64,000 nt of DNA from the NCBI GenBank assembly GCA_028583685.1, contig JAMXIF010000051.1:48308421-48372420 (forward strand), given 5' to 3'. How positions within the stretch are numbered: position 1 is the first letter of the stretch; each line of letters begins with the position of its first letter. The translations under genes and the position numbers were made by a program. This stretch comes from Petaurus breviceps papuanus. Its lineage: Eukaryota > Chordata > Mammalia > Diprotodontia > Petauridae. Positions 40,981 through 52,680 of the stretch are shown one piece after another. The notes beneath the pieces are model-generated. The model was given only the letters and a program-made list of their open reading frames with translations, searched no databases and had not been told where the DNA came from.

Positions 40981-42287
40981 TGGTTCTGTGAGTTAGAGAG
41001 AGGGAATCCTCATATTAGTATAAGACTCCCCTTCTGGAGCTGTTTCCCAATCCCCACTGTCCTTGGTGAACTGTGGCCCTAAAAAGCAGTCAGATTACTC
41101 TCCACAGATCTTAGGGGGTAACCCTGAGGGATTCAGGATATTTCTACAGTACTGTTTCACAGACCCTCAACTGGTATGGTCCTCATTGATTATCAATTAG
41201 CCAACCAGTGTTAATTAGCTTATAGAAAAGGGTATTTGCCAAGCAGGTATTAAAAGGACAGTTGTAACAGAAATGATCTCCCCTCTCCTAACTCAGGCTA
41301 AAGCCTGGGATATATTCTCTCCTTGTATACCAAAGTTCCCAGGGAAAGAGTGAGCTCAAGCTCAGAGAGCCCATGTGGCCAACGAGTAAGTCACAGCTTC
41401 TGGCTCTTGGAAGCCTTTTTCTCCCTTCATGGTGGGGATCCTTATCAAGATTCCCTTTGGTTTTAGTCTCTTCTGAGTTCAGAGGATTGATTCCCTGGCA
41501 GTCCTGAGGCTACCTGTTTTTTTTGGGCCTAGTTTCTTTTGGGCATGTCTCAGCACCTATTACAGATGTTATGATCAGCTTCTGTTGTCTTGGAGACCCA
41601 GAAACCTACAGGTACTGATGGAAAGTCCCAATCTTCCAAATTTTTGAGGTTCACAAGGTTTTCCTCTAGTAAAGGGGACAGAGATTCTATCTTCTCTTCC
41701 TCCTTCATGGGGGATTCCTTCCCAGGGCCCTGGCTGGATCTGGGCCACCCTAGGCTGGCCTGCTCTTGGAATGCTGGCTTGCAAGACCCAGAGGTTCTGA
41801 CTCTTTAACCAACCACAAGATATTACTTCCTGTGTCCGCAAGACATCTATGTATTGTCATCCACCTTCATTCAGTGACAGGAATGCTTACCTTCTCCCAA
41901 GTTGGGAGGCTTTGTTTGTACCTACTTTTATACCTTTAATTGATAAAGGAATAGGGGAATCTGGGCTTTGTTCAATTATACCTTTACTTTTTCTAATTGA
42001 TCATAGCAGGGTGCACTCACCTGAGAAATCTCAGGTATGGAGAATCTTGTTATTTACATGAATTGAGATTGCAGCCTCTGGGGTTTTTGAATTTGAGTCT
42101 ATGATTTCCAGTTCAGTGCACTTCGAAGCCTTTCCCCTCCGGCTTCTCTTGCATCTCCCAAATCCTTCTCCCTTCTCCACTAAAACAGTCACTACTCCAA
42201 TTGAGGCCCTTTCAAGTAGTTCTCTTAGAAAAACCCCTTTCTCCTGTCCTTTCTTGTCTTCTTCACCTGTTGTACCCCTCTCCCCCG
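40981..42287. other. unclassified block, possible old repeat at about 41150-41500
   Basis: About 1.3 kb without a family I can name for certain. The part around 41150-41500 (CAATTAGCCAACCAGTGTTA, AAGTTCCCAGGGAAAGAGTG) has the feel of an old interspersed element. No exon evident. Confidence 0.3.
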
Positions 42288-42497
42288 TAGTAATAACCAA
42301 TATTTATATTACTACTTTTAGTTTTCCATGTGGTTTTCTGATCACCATCTCATTGGATGCTCAAAAGAAACAGGTGAGAGGTGGGTGCTCTCAAGTGCTC
42401 CATTTTATAGATGGGGGAATAGAGTCTCAGAGAAGGTGAGTGACTCGAGTGACAGGCAGACTTCTTGACCCCAAGTCAGGGCACTATCTTTTATGGT
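42288..42497 (-). repeat. MIR-type CORE-SINE
   Basis: GTAGTAATAACCAATATTTA, TCATTGGATGCTCAAAAGAA, CCATTTTATAGATGGGGGAA and TAGAGTCTCAGAGAAGGTGA. Confidence 0.65.
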
Positions 42498-42939
42498 ACT
42501 CTGGCTTTCACTACACCAGGTTTAATATTTAATGACTTGTCATTTTCATGAAAGTATAGCAACCGATTACCTTATATTGACCCTGTCCTTAATGGCAGTT
42601 TTCCGCAAGAATGAGCCTGTCCAAAGGGTGGGGAACCTTTGCAGGTTATTCCATGTCTTATGGGCAACTCTTAATGAGACACATATGGATCATCCAATTT
42701 CTGGGTTATGTGTGTGGCAAATTTGTAATCCTTCCACTTGCTTCTGAGTTGCCTACCTTGGCAGTCAGTTACTGTGGGCAAAGGGGCACCTTCAGACATT
42801 GAACACTTTTTTTCTGACAATTTAGGCAGGGAAAATTTGTTTATTTTGAGTCACAGATATTCACTAAATTGTTTTGGTATTGGACTGACCTATCTGTAAA
42901 CAGGTAGATTTCCTTTTGTAGGTAGAATATATATTTTAA
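42498..42939. other. no recognised feature
   Basis: About 440 unclassified bases. Confidence 0.4.
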
Positions 42940-43235
42940 TTCAAAATTCTTTCAATGATGAAAAAAATTTTCTTACATTGCCTTTATTTTCCGATATCCT
43001 TTCTCCCTCCTCTTAGAGAGCCATCCCTTATTACTAAGAAGAAAAAAGAAAGAACGGGGAAAAAACCCAACGGCTCAGCCAAACTAATCAACATGTCACT
43101 CAAAATATGTGTTGTTTTCCACTTCCATAGGCCACCACCTCTGCAAAGAAGGGAGACAGGTGCATTTTCACATATCTTTTCTAGGACCAAACTTGGCAAT
43201 TTTAATTATCCAGCATTCACTTTTGATTTTTTTTT
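42940..43235. repeat. LINE-like 3' UTR fragment, same family as 22195-22430
   Basis: GAGAGCCATCCCTTATTACT, AAGAAAGAACGGGGAAAAAA, AATCAACATGTCACTCAAAA, ACTTCCATAGGCCACCACCT and CTGCAAAGAAGGGAGACAGG. The order recalls a marsupial L1-type element, family uncertain. Confidence 0.5.
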
Positions 43236-43239
43236 TCAT

Positions 43240-43335
43240 GTTGTCAACAATCATTTATGAAGGGTCTTCAATGTGCAGCAGGCTATGTCTTCAAGGAAAT
43301 TATATTCTTTTAGGTTGAAATAAAAACAAAAACAA
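43240..43335 (-). repeat. L2 LINE inverted tail
   Basis: AACAATCATTTATGAAGGGT, CTTCAATGTGCAGCAGGCTA and CTTCAAGGAAATTATATTCT. Confidence 0.55.
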
Positions 43336-43399
43336 AACATCACAAAGTAGTTGGGGAAATACTTAGCATCTCAGAAAATTGAGAAAGATCTCATGTCTC

Positions 43400-43602
43400 A
43401 TCATAGGATTTTAGATTTTAAACTGAAGCAGCATCAAGGTCATCCAACCCTTGTATTTTACTGGTGAGGAAATGGAAGGCCAGTGAGTTTTAATGGACTT
43501 ATGCAAAGTCACACAAATGGTAAGAAGCAGAGTCAGGATTTGAATCCATGTCTTTTGATTGTAAAGCCAGTATGATTCTTACTCAACCTACTGCTTCAGG
43601 TC
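43400..43602 (-). repeat. MIR3-type SINE, near full length
   Basis: CATAGGATTTTAGATTTTAA, GGTCATCCAACCCTTGTATT, GAGGAAATGGAAGGCCAGTG, AAAGTCACACAAATGGTAAG and an inverted head ending ACTGCTTC. Confidence 0.8.
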
Positions 43603-43639
43603 AATGTAGCATTTGTTCTAAGTGTTAAAAGAAACTGGG

Positions 43640-44350
43640 CATTCTAAGAGGATCAAGTGATGACAAAATGTGTGCAAGACTTTGGACATTGTTGGGACAT
43701 GGAGATGGGAGATGAAACGTCATGTAGGAAGAAGATCAAGCAGATCTAAGGGTTGTATTTTATCCAGGAGGGCTTAAGAGAGGCAAAGAAACTTCTGGAG
43801 CAAAGGAGTGACATGGCTGGATCTGTGCTGAGTGGTATTGGTTTGGCAGTTATGTGGAGGATGGATTGGAGACAGCAGAGATTAGAAATAAAGGGAACAG
43901 GGGTGGCTAGATGGTGCAGTGAATAGAGCACTGGCCCTGGAGTCAGGAGGACCTGAGTTCAAATCCAGCCTCAGACACTTAACACAAAACTAGCAGTGTG
44001 ACCTTGGGCAAGTCACTTAACCCCAATTGCCCCTCAAAAAAAAAACCAAAAAAAAACTGTTTAGAAATAAAGGGAACAATCAGGAAGGTATTTCAATAGT
44101 GCAGTTGAGGGATAATGGGGACCTGGACTATGGTGTTGGATGTGTTAGTAGAGTGAAAAGGATAGGCATGAGAGATAATATTTGCAAGACTTGGAAATGA
44201 ATTGAATATGGTGTTATGGGCTAATGAAGAGGCCAAGATGGCTCCTGGCCTGCAAACTTGGGTATCTTGAAGGGTGGTGATGCCCTCAAAAGAAATAAAG
44301 AATTTAAGAAGGAGATTCAATGTGGGAGAAAAGATAGCAAGTTGTTTTAA
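43640..44350 (-). repeat. L2/L3 LINE internal region, split by a WSINE
   Basis: TTGTATTTTATCCAGGAGGG, AAAGGAGTGACATGGCTGGA and GTGGAGGATGGATTGGAGAC to the left. GACCTGGACTATGGTGTTGG, GCCAAGATGGCTCCTGGCCT and GGGTATCTTGAAGGGTGGTG to the right. The two sides join in the order of the inverted LINE. Confidence 0.75.
43900..44061 (+). mobile_element. WSINE1-like SINE, best preserved, with perfect 17-bp target duplication
   Basis: Full length: head GGGGTGGCTAGATGGTGCAG, CTGGCCCTGGAGTCAGGAGG, ACCTGAGTTCAAATCCAGCC, CAAAACTAGCAGTGTGACCT, CACTTAACCCCAATTGCCCC, A-rich tail. TAGAAATAAAGGGAACA flanks it at 43883-43899 and 44062-44078 without a mismatch. The intact flank marks it as the youngest datable insertion here. 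Confidence 0.97.
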
Positions 44351-44764
44351 ATATTGACTTCATGATGAGTTCAGCATTTCCCAAACTATTTGCTTAGAGT
44401 CTTGGTCTTTGACATGTTATAAGGAAAGATTCTGGGAGAAAATGTTAATGTTATTAGTGCTTTCCACTTGAAAATATTTAATATGAAATTTTGTATGTCT
44501 CAAAAATAGTCTTTGTAGCATTTTTTTCTATATGACAGTAGACTGATGTCATTTTTAAAAGAAAATCATGTCAATGGAAGTTGATTGCTTTGTGGTTTTG
44601 TTTTTTAACCAAGGGTTTTGGAAAAATATGGTTAAGGACAATAGACCTAATTTGCTTTTTTAAAATTATGGTTAGAATAAGTTACAGTTGTCATTATGAA
44701 TTTTGATCTTTAATCAGTTTCTTCTTTTAATAGAGAAAGAAGAGAATTAATGCGATTGCCTTCC
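44351..44764. other. no recognised feature; AT-rich
   Basis: About 410 AT-rich bases without a recognised repeat. Confidence 0.4.
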
Positions 44765-44945
44765 TTCTTAGATTATCTTCATTTTATTCTGTGTGTATCC
44801 TCTTTGTAGGTAATGGAATATCTATATGTTGTTTCCCTTTTTAGATTGTGAACTCCTTGAGGGCTGGTGTAGCTTTTACTATCCCTTGTGTCCTGATTGC
44901 TGAACACACTGTATAATAAATGCTTCCTTACTTGACCTGACTTGA
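44765..44945 (+). repeat. L2 LINE 3' region
   Basis: ATTGTGAACTCCTTGAGGGC, TGGTGTAGCTTTTACTATCC and ACTGTATAATAAATGCTTCC. Confidence 0.75.
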
Positions 44946-45109
44946 AGTGGGGTTCTGTGTTTGAGTCTGGAATCAGACAACATCCTTTTCTATCGGCCTA
45001 TTTCATCACTGTTTTCAGAGGCAAGACAGACAGACACACACACACAGCAGGAATCTGGTCCAACCCATATCCGAGGGAGTCCCTGTACATAGCATATACA
45101 ACAGGTGAT

Positions 45110-45510
45110 CGTTTCATCTTTGTTTTGAAGAACTCCAGGGATGGGGAACACAAGTGCTCCTGAAATAGTCTGTTCCCCTTTGGGACAGGTGTCATTGTTA
45201 GAGGACAGTTTTCCTGACATGACGCTTAAATATATCTTCTGAAACCTCTACCTGTTTCTCCTGGTTCTCTTGGGGCCAAATGGAACAAGTTTAATCCCTC
45301 CTCAGTAAGACAGTTTTTCAAACACTTTCAAAGGTAGCTGTCACTCTCCCTCTGAGTTTTCCCAGAGACTCCTTCTCTCCACCCCACTCCTCACCTTCAG
45401 ATTTTTCTTTTCTTGTTCAGACATTCATAAGATGAAGGCAGTTGGCCTTGATGATCTTTATGTTTCCTTGGACCTTCAAATCCATGTGGTGATCCTGGGA
45501 TCCTCTTTTT
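45110..45510 (-). repeat. L3-type (CR1) LINE, inverted
   Basis: CCAGGGATGGGGAACACAAG, AGAGGACAGTTTTCCTGACA, TTGGGGCCAAATGGAACAAG, TTTAATCCCTCCTCAGTAAG and GCTGTCACTCTCCCTCTGAG follow CR1/L3 order over 400 bases. Confidence 0.75.
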
Positions 45511-45649
45511 TTTTTGCTTAAGAATCACCCTAACTGGGTGGGTGGAAGAGGTAGTCTTTGTTCTTATATCCTCTAGACTAGCATTCTGGATTTCTGTCCA
45601 GAGTCATCTGTGGCCCTATGATTATCAGGAAGCTCAATTTAGCTTTGCC

Positions 45650-45850
45650 ATGTTGGGGGTAGCTTGGTGGTAAAAGTGTTAAATTGTTGAGTCATGAAAA
45701 CACCTGAATTCAAATCCTGCCTTCCTTAGGCACTTACAAGGTGTGTGACCCTTGACAAGACACTTAAACTTTTTGGGTCTCACTTTTGTCCTCTGTAATA
45801 TCAAGGGACTCAGTGGCTTCTGAGGTCCTTTTCAACTCTAAATTTGAATC
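45650..45850 (+). repeat. MIR3-type SINE, near full length
   Basis: GGGGGTAGCTTGGTGGTAAA head, GAATTCAAATCCTGCCTTCC, ACTTTTGTCCTCTGTAATAT and GAGGTCCTTTTCAACTCTAA tail. Confidence 0.75.
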
Positions 45851-45854
45851 CTTT

Positions 45855-45945
45855 GCAACTCATTTCTGCTCTGGGCCTCAGTTTCCTTCTCTGTAAAATG
45901 AGGGAGTTTTAGATCATTGACCCTGTGATCTAACGTCTCATCTGC
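45855..45945 (+). repeat. MIR3-type SINE, 3' half
   Basis: GGGCCTCAGTTTCCTTCTCT, GTAAAATGAGGGAGTTTTAG and ATCATTGACCCTGTGATCTA. Confidence 0.65.
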
Positions 45946-46847
45946 ATTCTCTTTTTACCTTGATTTTGTACAATTAGCTACTTCTACCAGTCGAAGACTA
46001 TGAAAGACAAAATTATTGTGTTGACAGAGTTTACTTTCATTATTTTCTATTGAATAGTTTTCTATTTTGAATACTATATATTTCATCTGGACAAAAGTAC
46101 TTTGGAGAGCTGGATATATTCAATATAGAACACTTAATTTGTTTCTGTCTTGAAAAGTCACTTTTTTTTAAGAACCTCCCCTCCCCCAAGCTTGTCTCCG
46201 TTCATCATTAACCATCCCCTCCAAAATAGTCTCTTGTACTCACCCTTTCTGCCAAAGTCATTTACACACATTTATTTTACTGTCAGCCATTCCATTTAGT
46301 TCATTAGGAACATCAACATATGGCCATCCCCTAACTTTGTACCCACTACATAACCTGGGGCTACTCAACCCCTCAGTTCTGAAGTCAGAGTAGGGTGTCA
46401 GGGAAGGGAGAAGTGCCAGCCATTTGCATAGACTCTGTTGACCCCATTCTGGCTCCTTTAAGAACACTCTGGCTGGAGAAGATCCTTTTGATAATTGGTA
46501 ATTGGCTCATGGTGGTTGGTGCCCAGGGAGAGGAATTTCATACACATGTATACAATTTGATAAAAGTCTCTTGAGAAGGAATTCCAAGCAAAAAGGGTTA
46601 GCAATATGAATTCACATGCTGTCCTTGGAAATGCTGATAGACTCCAACTGGACTTCGTGCTGTATACTGAGTTGGCATCTTACCAGACTCTTTCTACATA
46701 GGAAATAGGTAATTGTATCATGCTGAGGAGTTGGCTTGCTGATTTTTTAATCAAAAGCTTCATTTTCATGAAAAAAAAAAGTAATTTGTACTAATGTAGC
46801 CTCATAAGAAGGAACTGGTTGCCACCTTCCCATCCCATTCATTTTTT
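45946..46847. other. no recognised feature
   Basis: About 900 bases not assigned to any family. TACACACATTTATTTTACTG and similar AT-rich words are non-specific. Confidence 0.4.
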
Positions 46848-47010
46848 TGGTTCAATATTTCCTAAATGCCTACTGTATGCATGGTTTTAGAAATGAGAGC
46901 ACGAAGACCCAGAGATTTAAGTGGCCTCCTCAAGGTCATAAAGGCAGCACCCATCCTCTAAGGGATTTGAACTTTCATCGGAGGGCTAGTGTCTTTTCTA
47001 CTGTGGCTGA
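46848..47010 (-). repeat. L2 tail followed by a MIR3-like fragment, both inverted
   Basis: TTCAATATTTCCTAAATGCC and TACTGTATGCATGG give an inverted L2 end to about 46890. ACGAAGACCCAGAGATTTAA and CCTCAAGGTCATAAAGGCAG then look like a SINE core. Confidence 0.5.
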
Positions 47011-47097
47011 TTTCAAGTCCTGACTGCCCTTCAGGGGCAGTCGTTGTTGAGCTGTGTACATGTTGTATCCCCCTGCTTCCAGAAATCCCCCACCCCC

Positions 47098-47195
47098 AGT
47101 ATAATATAAATCTTTGAGGGCAGGGACACCTCCAACATAGAACAAGGGGCTAGAGTAGCTGTGTAAGAGATGCTCCATGAATAGTATTGAGTAGA
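47098..47195 (+). repeat. L2 LINE 3' fragment
   Basis: AAATCTTTGAGGGCAGGGAC and TGCTCCATGAATAGTATTGA. Confidence 0.55.
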
Positions 47196-47381
47196 CTTTC
47201 CCATGATCCCACAATGAGTGAGAAAGCCCTTGAATCTCAGCCCTCTGACTCCATATTTGTGCTCTGCCTATGAATAGATGATTTCTTGATTGATCCCGTG
47301 GAAGAGTATTTCAGGATGTCTTGGGCTTCATCTTTTTGACACTATATCTGTGTGGGGAACAGTTGGGAAAGGGGAGGTCTG

Positions 47382-47910
47382 GGAGGCAGCCAGGTGGTGT
47401 ATTAGAGTCAGGAAGACCTGAATTCACATTCGGGCCAGGACACTTTCAAGCTGGGTGACCTTGGTCAAGTCCTTTACCCTCTGTCTGCTTCAGTTTCCTC
47501 ATATGTAAAATGGAAATAACAATAGTACTTTCCATTGTTGTTGTTGTTGTTGTTGTTGAGTCATTTCAGTTGTGTCTAACTCCTCATGATCCCATTTGGC
47601 AAAGCCATGAGAGTGGTTAGCCATTTTCTTCTGTAGCTCATTTTACAGACGAGGAAACTGAGGCAAACAGGATGAAGTGACTTGCCCAGGGTCAAACAGC
47701 TAGGAAGTATCCAAGCTGAACTCAGGAAGATGAGTCTTCCTGACTGTAGACAAGGAACTCTATCTACTATGCCACCTTGCACCTACCTCTTGGGGTTATT
47801 CAAATGAGATAATAATTGTAAAACACTTAGATTGATTCCTGGCACACAGTAAGTGATACACATGTTTGTTAGCTGCTATTATTGTTGTCATTATTGTTTT
47901 ATTATTTTTA
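47382..47910 (+). repeat. MIR-type CORE-SINE split by SINE type C
   Basis: Left part: GCAGCCAGGTGGTGTATTAG, AAGACCTGAATTCACATTCG, TTTCCTCATATGTAAAATGG. Right part from 47788: GGGGTTATTCAAATGAGATA, ATAATTGTAAAACACTTAGA and CTGGCACACAGTAAGTGATA. The tail runs into the (ACT)n tract. Confidence 0.85.
47536..47787 (-). mobile_element. marsupial SINE type C nested in a MIR
   Basis: (TTG)n, GAGTCATTTCAGTTGTGTCT, GCTCATTTTACAGACGAGGA, AACTGAGGCAAACAGGATGA, TCAGGAAGATGAGTCTTCCT and head end ACTATGCCACCTTGCACC. It interrupts the MIR after its AATAGTACTTTCC. Confidence 0.9.
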
Positions 47911-48036
47911 CTACTACTACTACAACTACTGCTACTACTACTACTACTGCTACTACTACTACTACTACTACCGCTACTACTGCTACTACTACTACTACCA
48001 CCACTACTACTACTACTACTGCTACTACTACTACTG

Positions 48037-48078
<42 letters not shown>

Positions 48079-48110
48079 TCACTACTGCTACTACTACTAC
48101 TACTACTGTC
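47911..48110. repeat. (ACT)n trinucleotide tract, about 200 bp
   Basis: ACT units with scattered CTG, CCA and ATC variants. It continues from the end of a MIR tail. The open frames across it (serine-, threonine-, leucine- or tyrosine-rich) are products of the repeat. Confidence 0.97.
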
Positions 48111-48177
48111 TATTATGGGAAATTGATTGGAAGCCATAAAGTGGAGAGGGGAAGCAATGCATACACTGAAATCTAGA

Positions 48178-48395
48178 AGGGCTCTGGACTTGGAACTTGG
48201 TATTCAAATTCTAGCATTGAGATTTACCAGCCACATCACTTTGCAGAAGTCATTCATACCTCCTTGAGTCTCAGTGAAATCATCAATGAAATAGAGACAC
48301 TAACAATTGCATCACTTCCCCCATAGGGTTGTTGTTAGGAAAATGGCTTATGATTTTCAAGTCCTATATCAGCTTGAGTTGTTGTTATATGAGCA
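48178..48395 (+). repeat. MIR-type CORE-SINE
   Basis: GGACTTGGAACTTGGTATTC, CCTTGAGTCTCAGTGAAATC, CCCCATAGGGTTGTTGTTAG and a tail with CAAGTCCTATATCAGCTTGA. Confidence 0.7.
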
Positions 48396-48540
48396 TTGAT
48401 AGACTTTTCTAAGGGAGTCTAGCATCACCTTGTGGATGTGAAGGTCAGATGTGGATGCAGGGAGATCTGGGTTCTAGTCCTGTATTTGGCAATACTGGTG
48501 CTTGTGATTGTGGGTCCTGTCTCCTCTGGATATCCTAGGC

Positions 48541-48543
<3 letters not shown>

Positions 48544-48591
<48 letters not shown>
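48544..48591. repeat. (TC)n microsatellite
   Basis: About 24 CT units at the poly-pyrimidine end of a WSINE, perhaps grown from it. Confidence 0.95.
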
Positions 48592-48593
<2 letters not shown>

Positions 48594-48594
48594 T

Positions 48595-48728
48595 CCCCCC
48601 TCCCATTGGGGTTAAGTGACTTACCCAGGGTCACACAACAATTAGGTGTCAAGTGTCTGAAGCTGACTTTGAACTCAGGTTCTCCCGACTCCACGGTTGT
48701 TGATTTATCCACTGAGCCACCTAGCAGC
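48595..48728 (-). mobile_element. WSINE1-like SINE
   Basis: CCCATTGGGGTTAAGTGACT, TACCCAGGGTCACACAACAA, TTTGAACTCAGGTTCTCCCG and head end CACTGAGCCACCTAGCAGCC. Confidence 0.85.
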
Positions 48729-48734
48729 CCTAGT

Positions 48735-48815
48735 TCTTGAAGTCTTTAAATCCAATTCACTTACATGTCATGGCATTGCCATCTCTCTTCAAGAATGAAG
48801 GACAAACAAGTTGTG
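48735..48815 (+). repeat. unnamed interspersed repeat F, copy 3 (3' end)
   Basis: TTTAAATCCAATTCACTTAC, ATGTCATGGCATTGCCATCT and AAGAATGAAGGACAAACAAG match the ends of the copies at 16470 and 21530. Confidence 0.65.
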
Positions 48816-50885
<2,070 letters not shown>

Positions 50886-51129
50886 TTTTTTAATGCAGGT
50901 TTAAAAATACACACTAAAACCATGATAGTGTTTTTCTGTGTTTTACCTAATAAGCAATAGAGAGATGAAGATTCAGTCTACAGGATATTATCAGAAGAAT
51001 ATGCCACCAAAAAAAAAAAAAGACAGGACCTGTCAGTATCAAGAATAAAGGATAGATTCATTGACAATCTGTGCATCTCTTGGTATTCATGGAATGTCAA
51101 GAGAATGCAAGCCTGCTGCCTGGATCCCC
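50886..51129. other. unclassified spacer with A run
   Basis: A run at 51007-51021 and otherwise unclassified sequence. It could include the far end of the HNRNPC 3' UTR. Confidence 0.35.
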
Positions 51130-51315
51130 TCTGGTGAGACTCTCCCTGCTTGGTTATCTCCACTTTCTCCTGTTATCTTATGGATACTTAGTTCTTTACA
51201 TGTTATCTCCTTTGAAAGCCTTGAGAGCAGAGATGCTTTTTGCCTTTCTTTCTAACCCTAGTGTTTAACACCATGCCTGGCACATGGCAAACAATAAATG
51301 TTTGTTGATTGATTA
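51130..51315 (+). repeat. L2 LINE 3' region
   Basis: AAAGCCTTGAGAGCAGAGAT, CCTAGTGTTTAACACCATGC, CTGGCACATGGCAAACAATA and AATGTTTGTTGATTGATT. One of the best-kept L2 tails here. Confidence 0.85.
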
Positions 51316-51379
51316 TTCAAAGGTTTTTCTTCCCTTGAGTTGTCCGGTAGTACCTAATTTCACTAGTACTTTGAACTCT

Positions 51380-51615
51380 GAAAGGGGGAGGGAAGATGAT
51401 TTCTTCTGAAACATATTAGAGTTTAGTGGAAAAAATGGGTGGAGGAATGGAAAGTTGGAATGGGCTGCTTCAGTTGCCCAACATTGAAGATTTCCAAGCA
51501 TAGGCTGGAAACACACTAATCAGGCCAGTTGTAGAAGGTCTGTTTTCTTGGGTCAGGGTTGAATTAGAGGACCACCAGCAGTCTCTCTATTTCTGAAATT
51601 CTGTTGTTCTCTGAA
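51380..51615 (+). repeat. L3-type (CR1) LINE 3' end
   Basis: TTCCAAGCATAGGCTGGAAA, GTTGTAGAAGGTCTGTTTTC, GGGTTGAATTAGAGGACCAC and TTTCTGAAATTCTGTTGTTC follow the L3/CR1 3' end. Confidence 0.6.
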
Positions 51616-51794
51616 GTCTGGGAGAGCCTAGTAGCAGGACTCCAAATCTGATTCCAAATCTGGGTCTCCTTTGTGAGAATCATGAGACACTAACGATTGA
51701 GATAATTATTCTGGAAAAAAAAAAAGGAGGTGAAAGAAAGGCACTCTGGATTTGGAGTCAGAGCAGCAGGCTTCTCATCTTGGCCTGCTACTTC

Positions 51795-52292
51795 AGTAAG
51801 CGTTTAATGAACCATCGCTATGTGTCATGTACTGTGCCAGACACTAGGAAACCTCTCAAGGAGTTTACGTGGAAAACAACCCAGAGAAGTGTAGAAAAAT
51901 AGAGGCAATGTGTGGGGAGGGGGTGTGTGGCATTCCAGGTGTCAGGAACAAATAACCTTTGCAAAAGTGTGGCAGGTGGCAGCTGGAATGGGATGTCTGG
52001 GGAACAGTAAGTTGGCCAGTTTGACTGTATGTAATACAGAGTGTGGGAGAGAGAGCAGCATGCCGCAGATGTGGAAAGACAGGCGTTAAATGCTGGCCAC
52101 TGAAGTTACGTAAGCAGGGCACTGGACCGCTCAGGCCTGTGCTTTATTACTATCCATTCCTCAGCTCTGAGGAGGATGGATTGGCCAAGGGAGAGCCTTG
52201 GGGCTAACTCAGCGGCAACTGCAGTAGTCCAGGTGATGGGATGAGGGTCTAGACCAAGGTGAAAGTTGTAGGAGGAGAAAGAAGGGAATGAG
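51795..52292 (-). repeat. L2/L3 LINE, inverted
   Basis: AGTAAGCGTTTAATGAACCA, GTGTCATGTACTGTGCCAGA, GGCATTCCAGGTGTCAGGAA, GCAGTAGTCCAGGTGATGGG and ATGAGGGTCTAGACCAAGGT. About 500 bp in inverted order, with the middle degraded. Confidence 0.75.
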
Positions 52293-52294
52293 TA

Positions 52295-52542
52295 TGAGCA
52301 GCATGTTGTAATGGTTAGGGTCTTCTACTGGGAGTCAATTCAATTCAGAACATTTATTCAGTGCCTACTATGTGCTAGGAATTGTGCTAAGTCAGGAAGG
52401 TCCAGGTTCAAATCTCATTTCACCCAAGGCAGCTGTGTTCCCTTAGGCAAGTCATTTAACTATCCAGTGCCTTAGTTTCCTCATCTGTAAAATGGGTGAG
52501 TTGGACTTTATAGCCTTTCCAGCTCTCTATGGGTCCTGTGAT
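52295..52542 (+). repeat. MIR3-type SINE split by a short L2 tail
   Basis: Head and GGGAGTCA, then an inverted L2 piece at about 52330-52393 (CAGAACATTTATTCAGTGCC, TACTATGTGCTAGGAATTGT), then GTCAGGAAGGTCCAGGTTCA onward to TTCCTCATCTGTAAAATGGG and GCCTTTCCAGCTCTCTATGG. AGTCA on both sides of the L2 piece may be its target duplication. Confidence 0.8.
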
Positions 52543-52554
52543 TTCTGTGATTGG

Positions 52555-52680
52555 ACCAAATACTTGGCATAATCTTGGACAAGTCAGCCCAGTTTTCTCA
52601 CCTGAAAAATGTCTGGGTTGGATTAAATGATTTCAAAGGTGCCTTCCTGTTTGACATCTGTGATTGTGTAATCCTTCTAG
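52555..52680 (+). repeat. MIR3-type SINE, 3' half
   Basis: CAGTTTTCTCACCTGAAAAA, TTGGATTAAATGATTTCAAA and GGTGCCTTCCTGTTTGACAT. Confidence 0.6.

Noticed and set aside
40981-42287. Second LTR-like element
   Set aside because: Vague resemblance only; no tandem units, clear ends or poly-A signal could be supported, so it is left as unclassified.
47796-48176. Serine-, threonine-, leucine- and tyrosine-rich open frames of 85-113 codons on both strands
   Set aside because: They are all translations of the (ACT)n tract; open in several frames at once because the repeat lacks stops.
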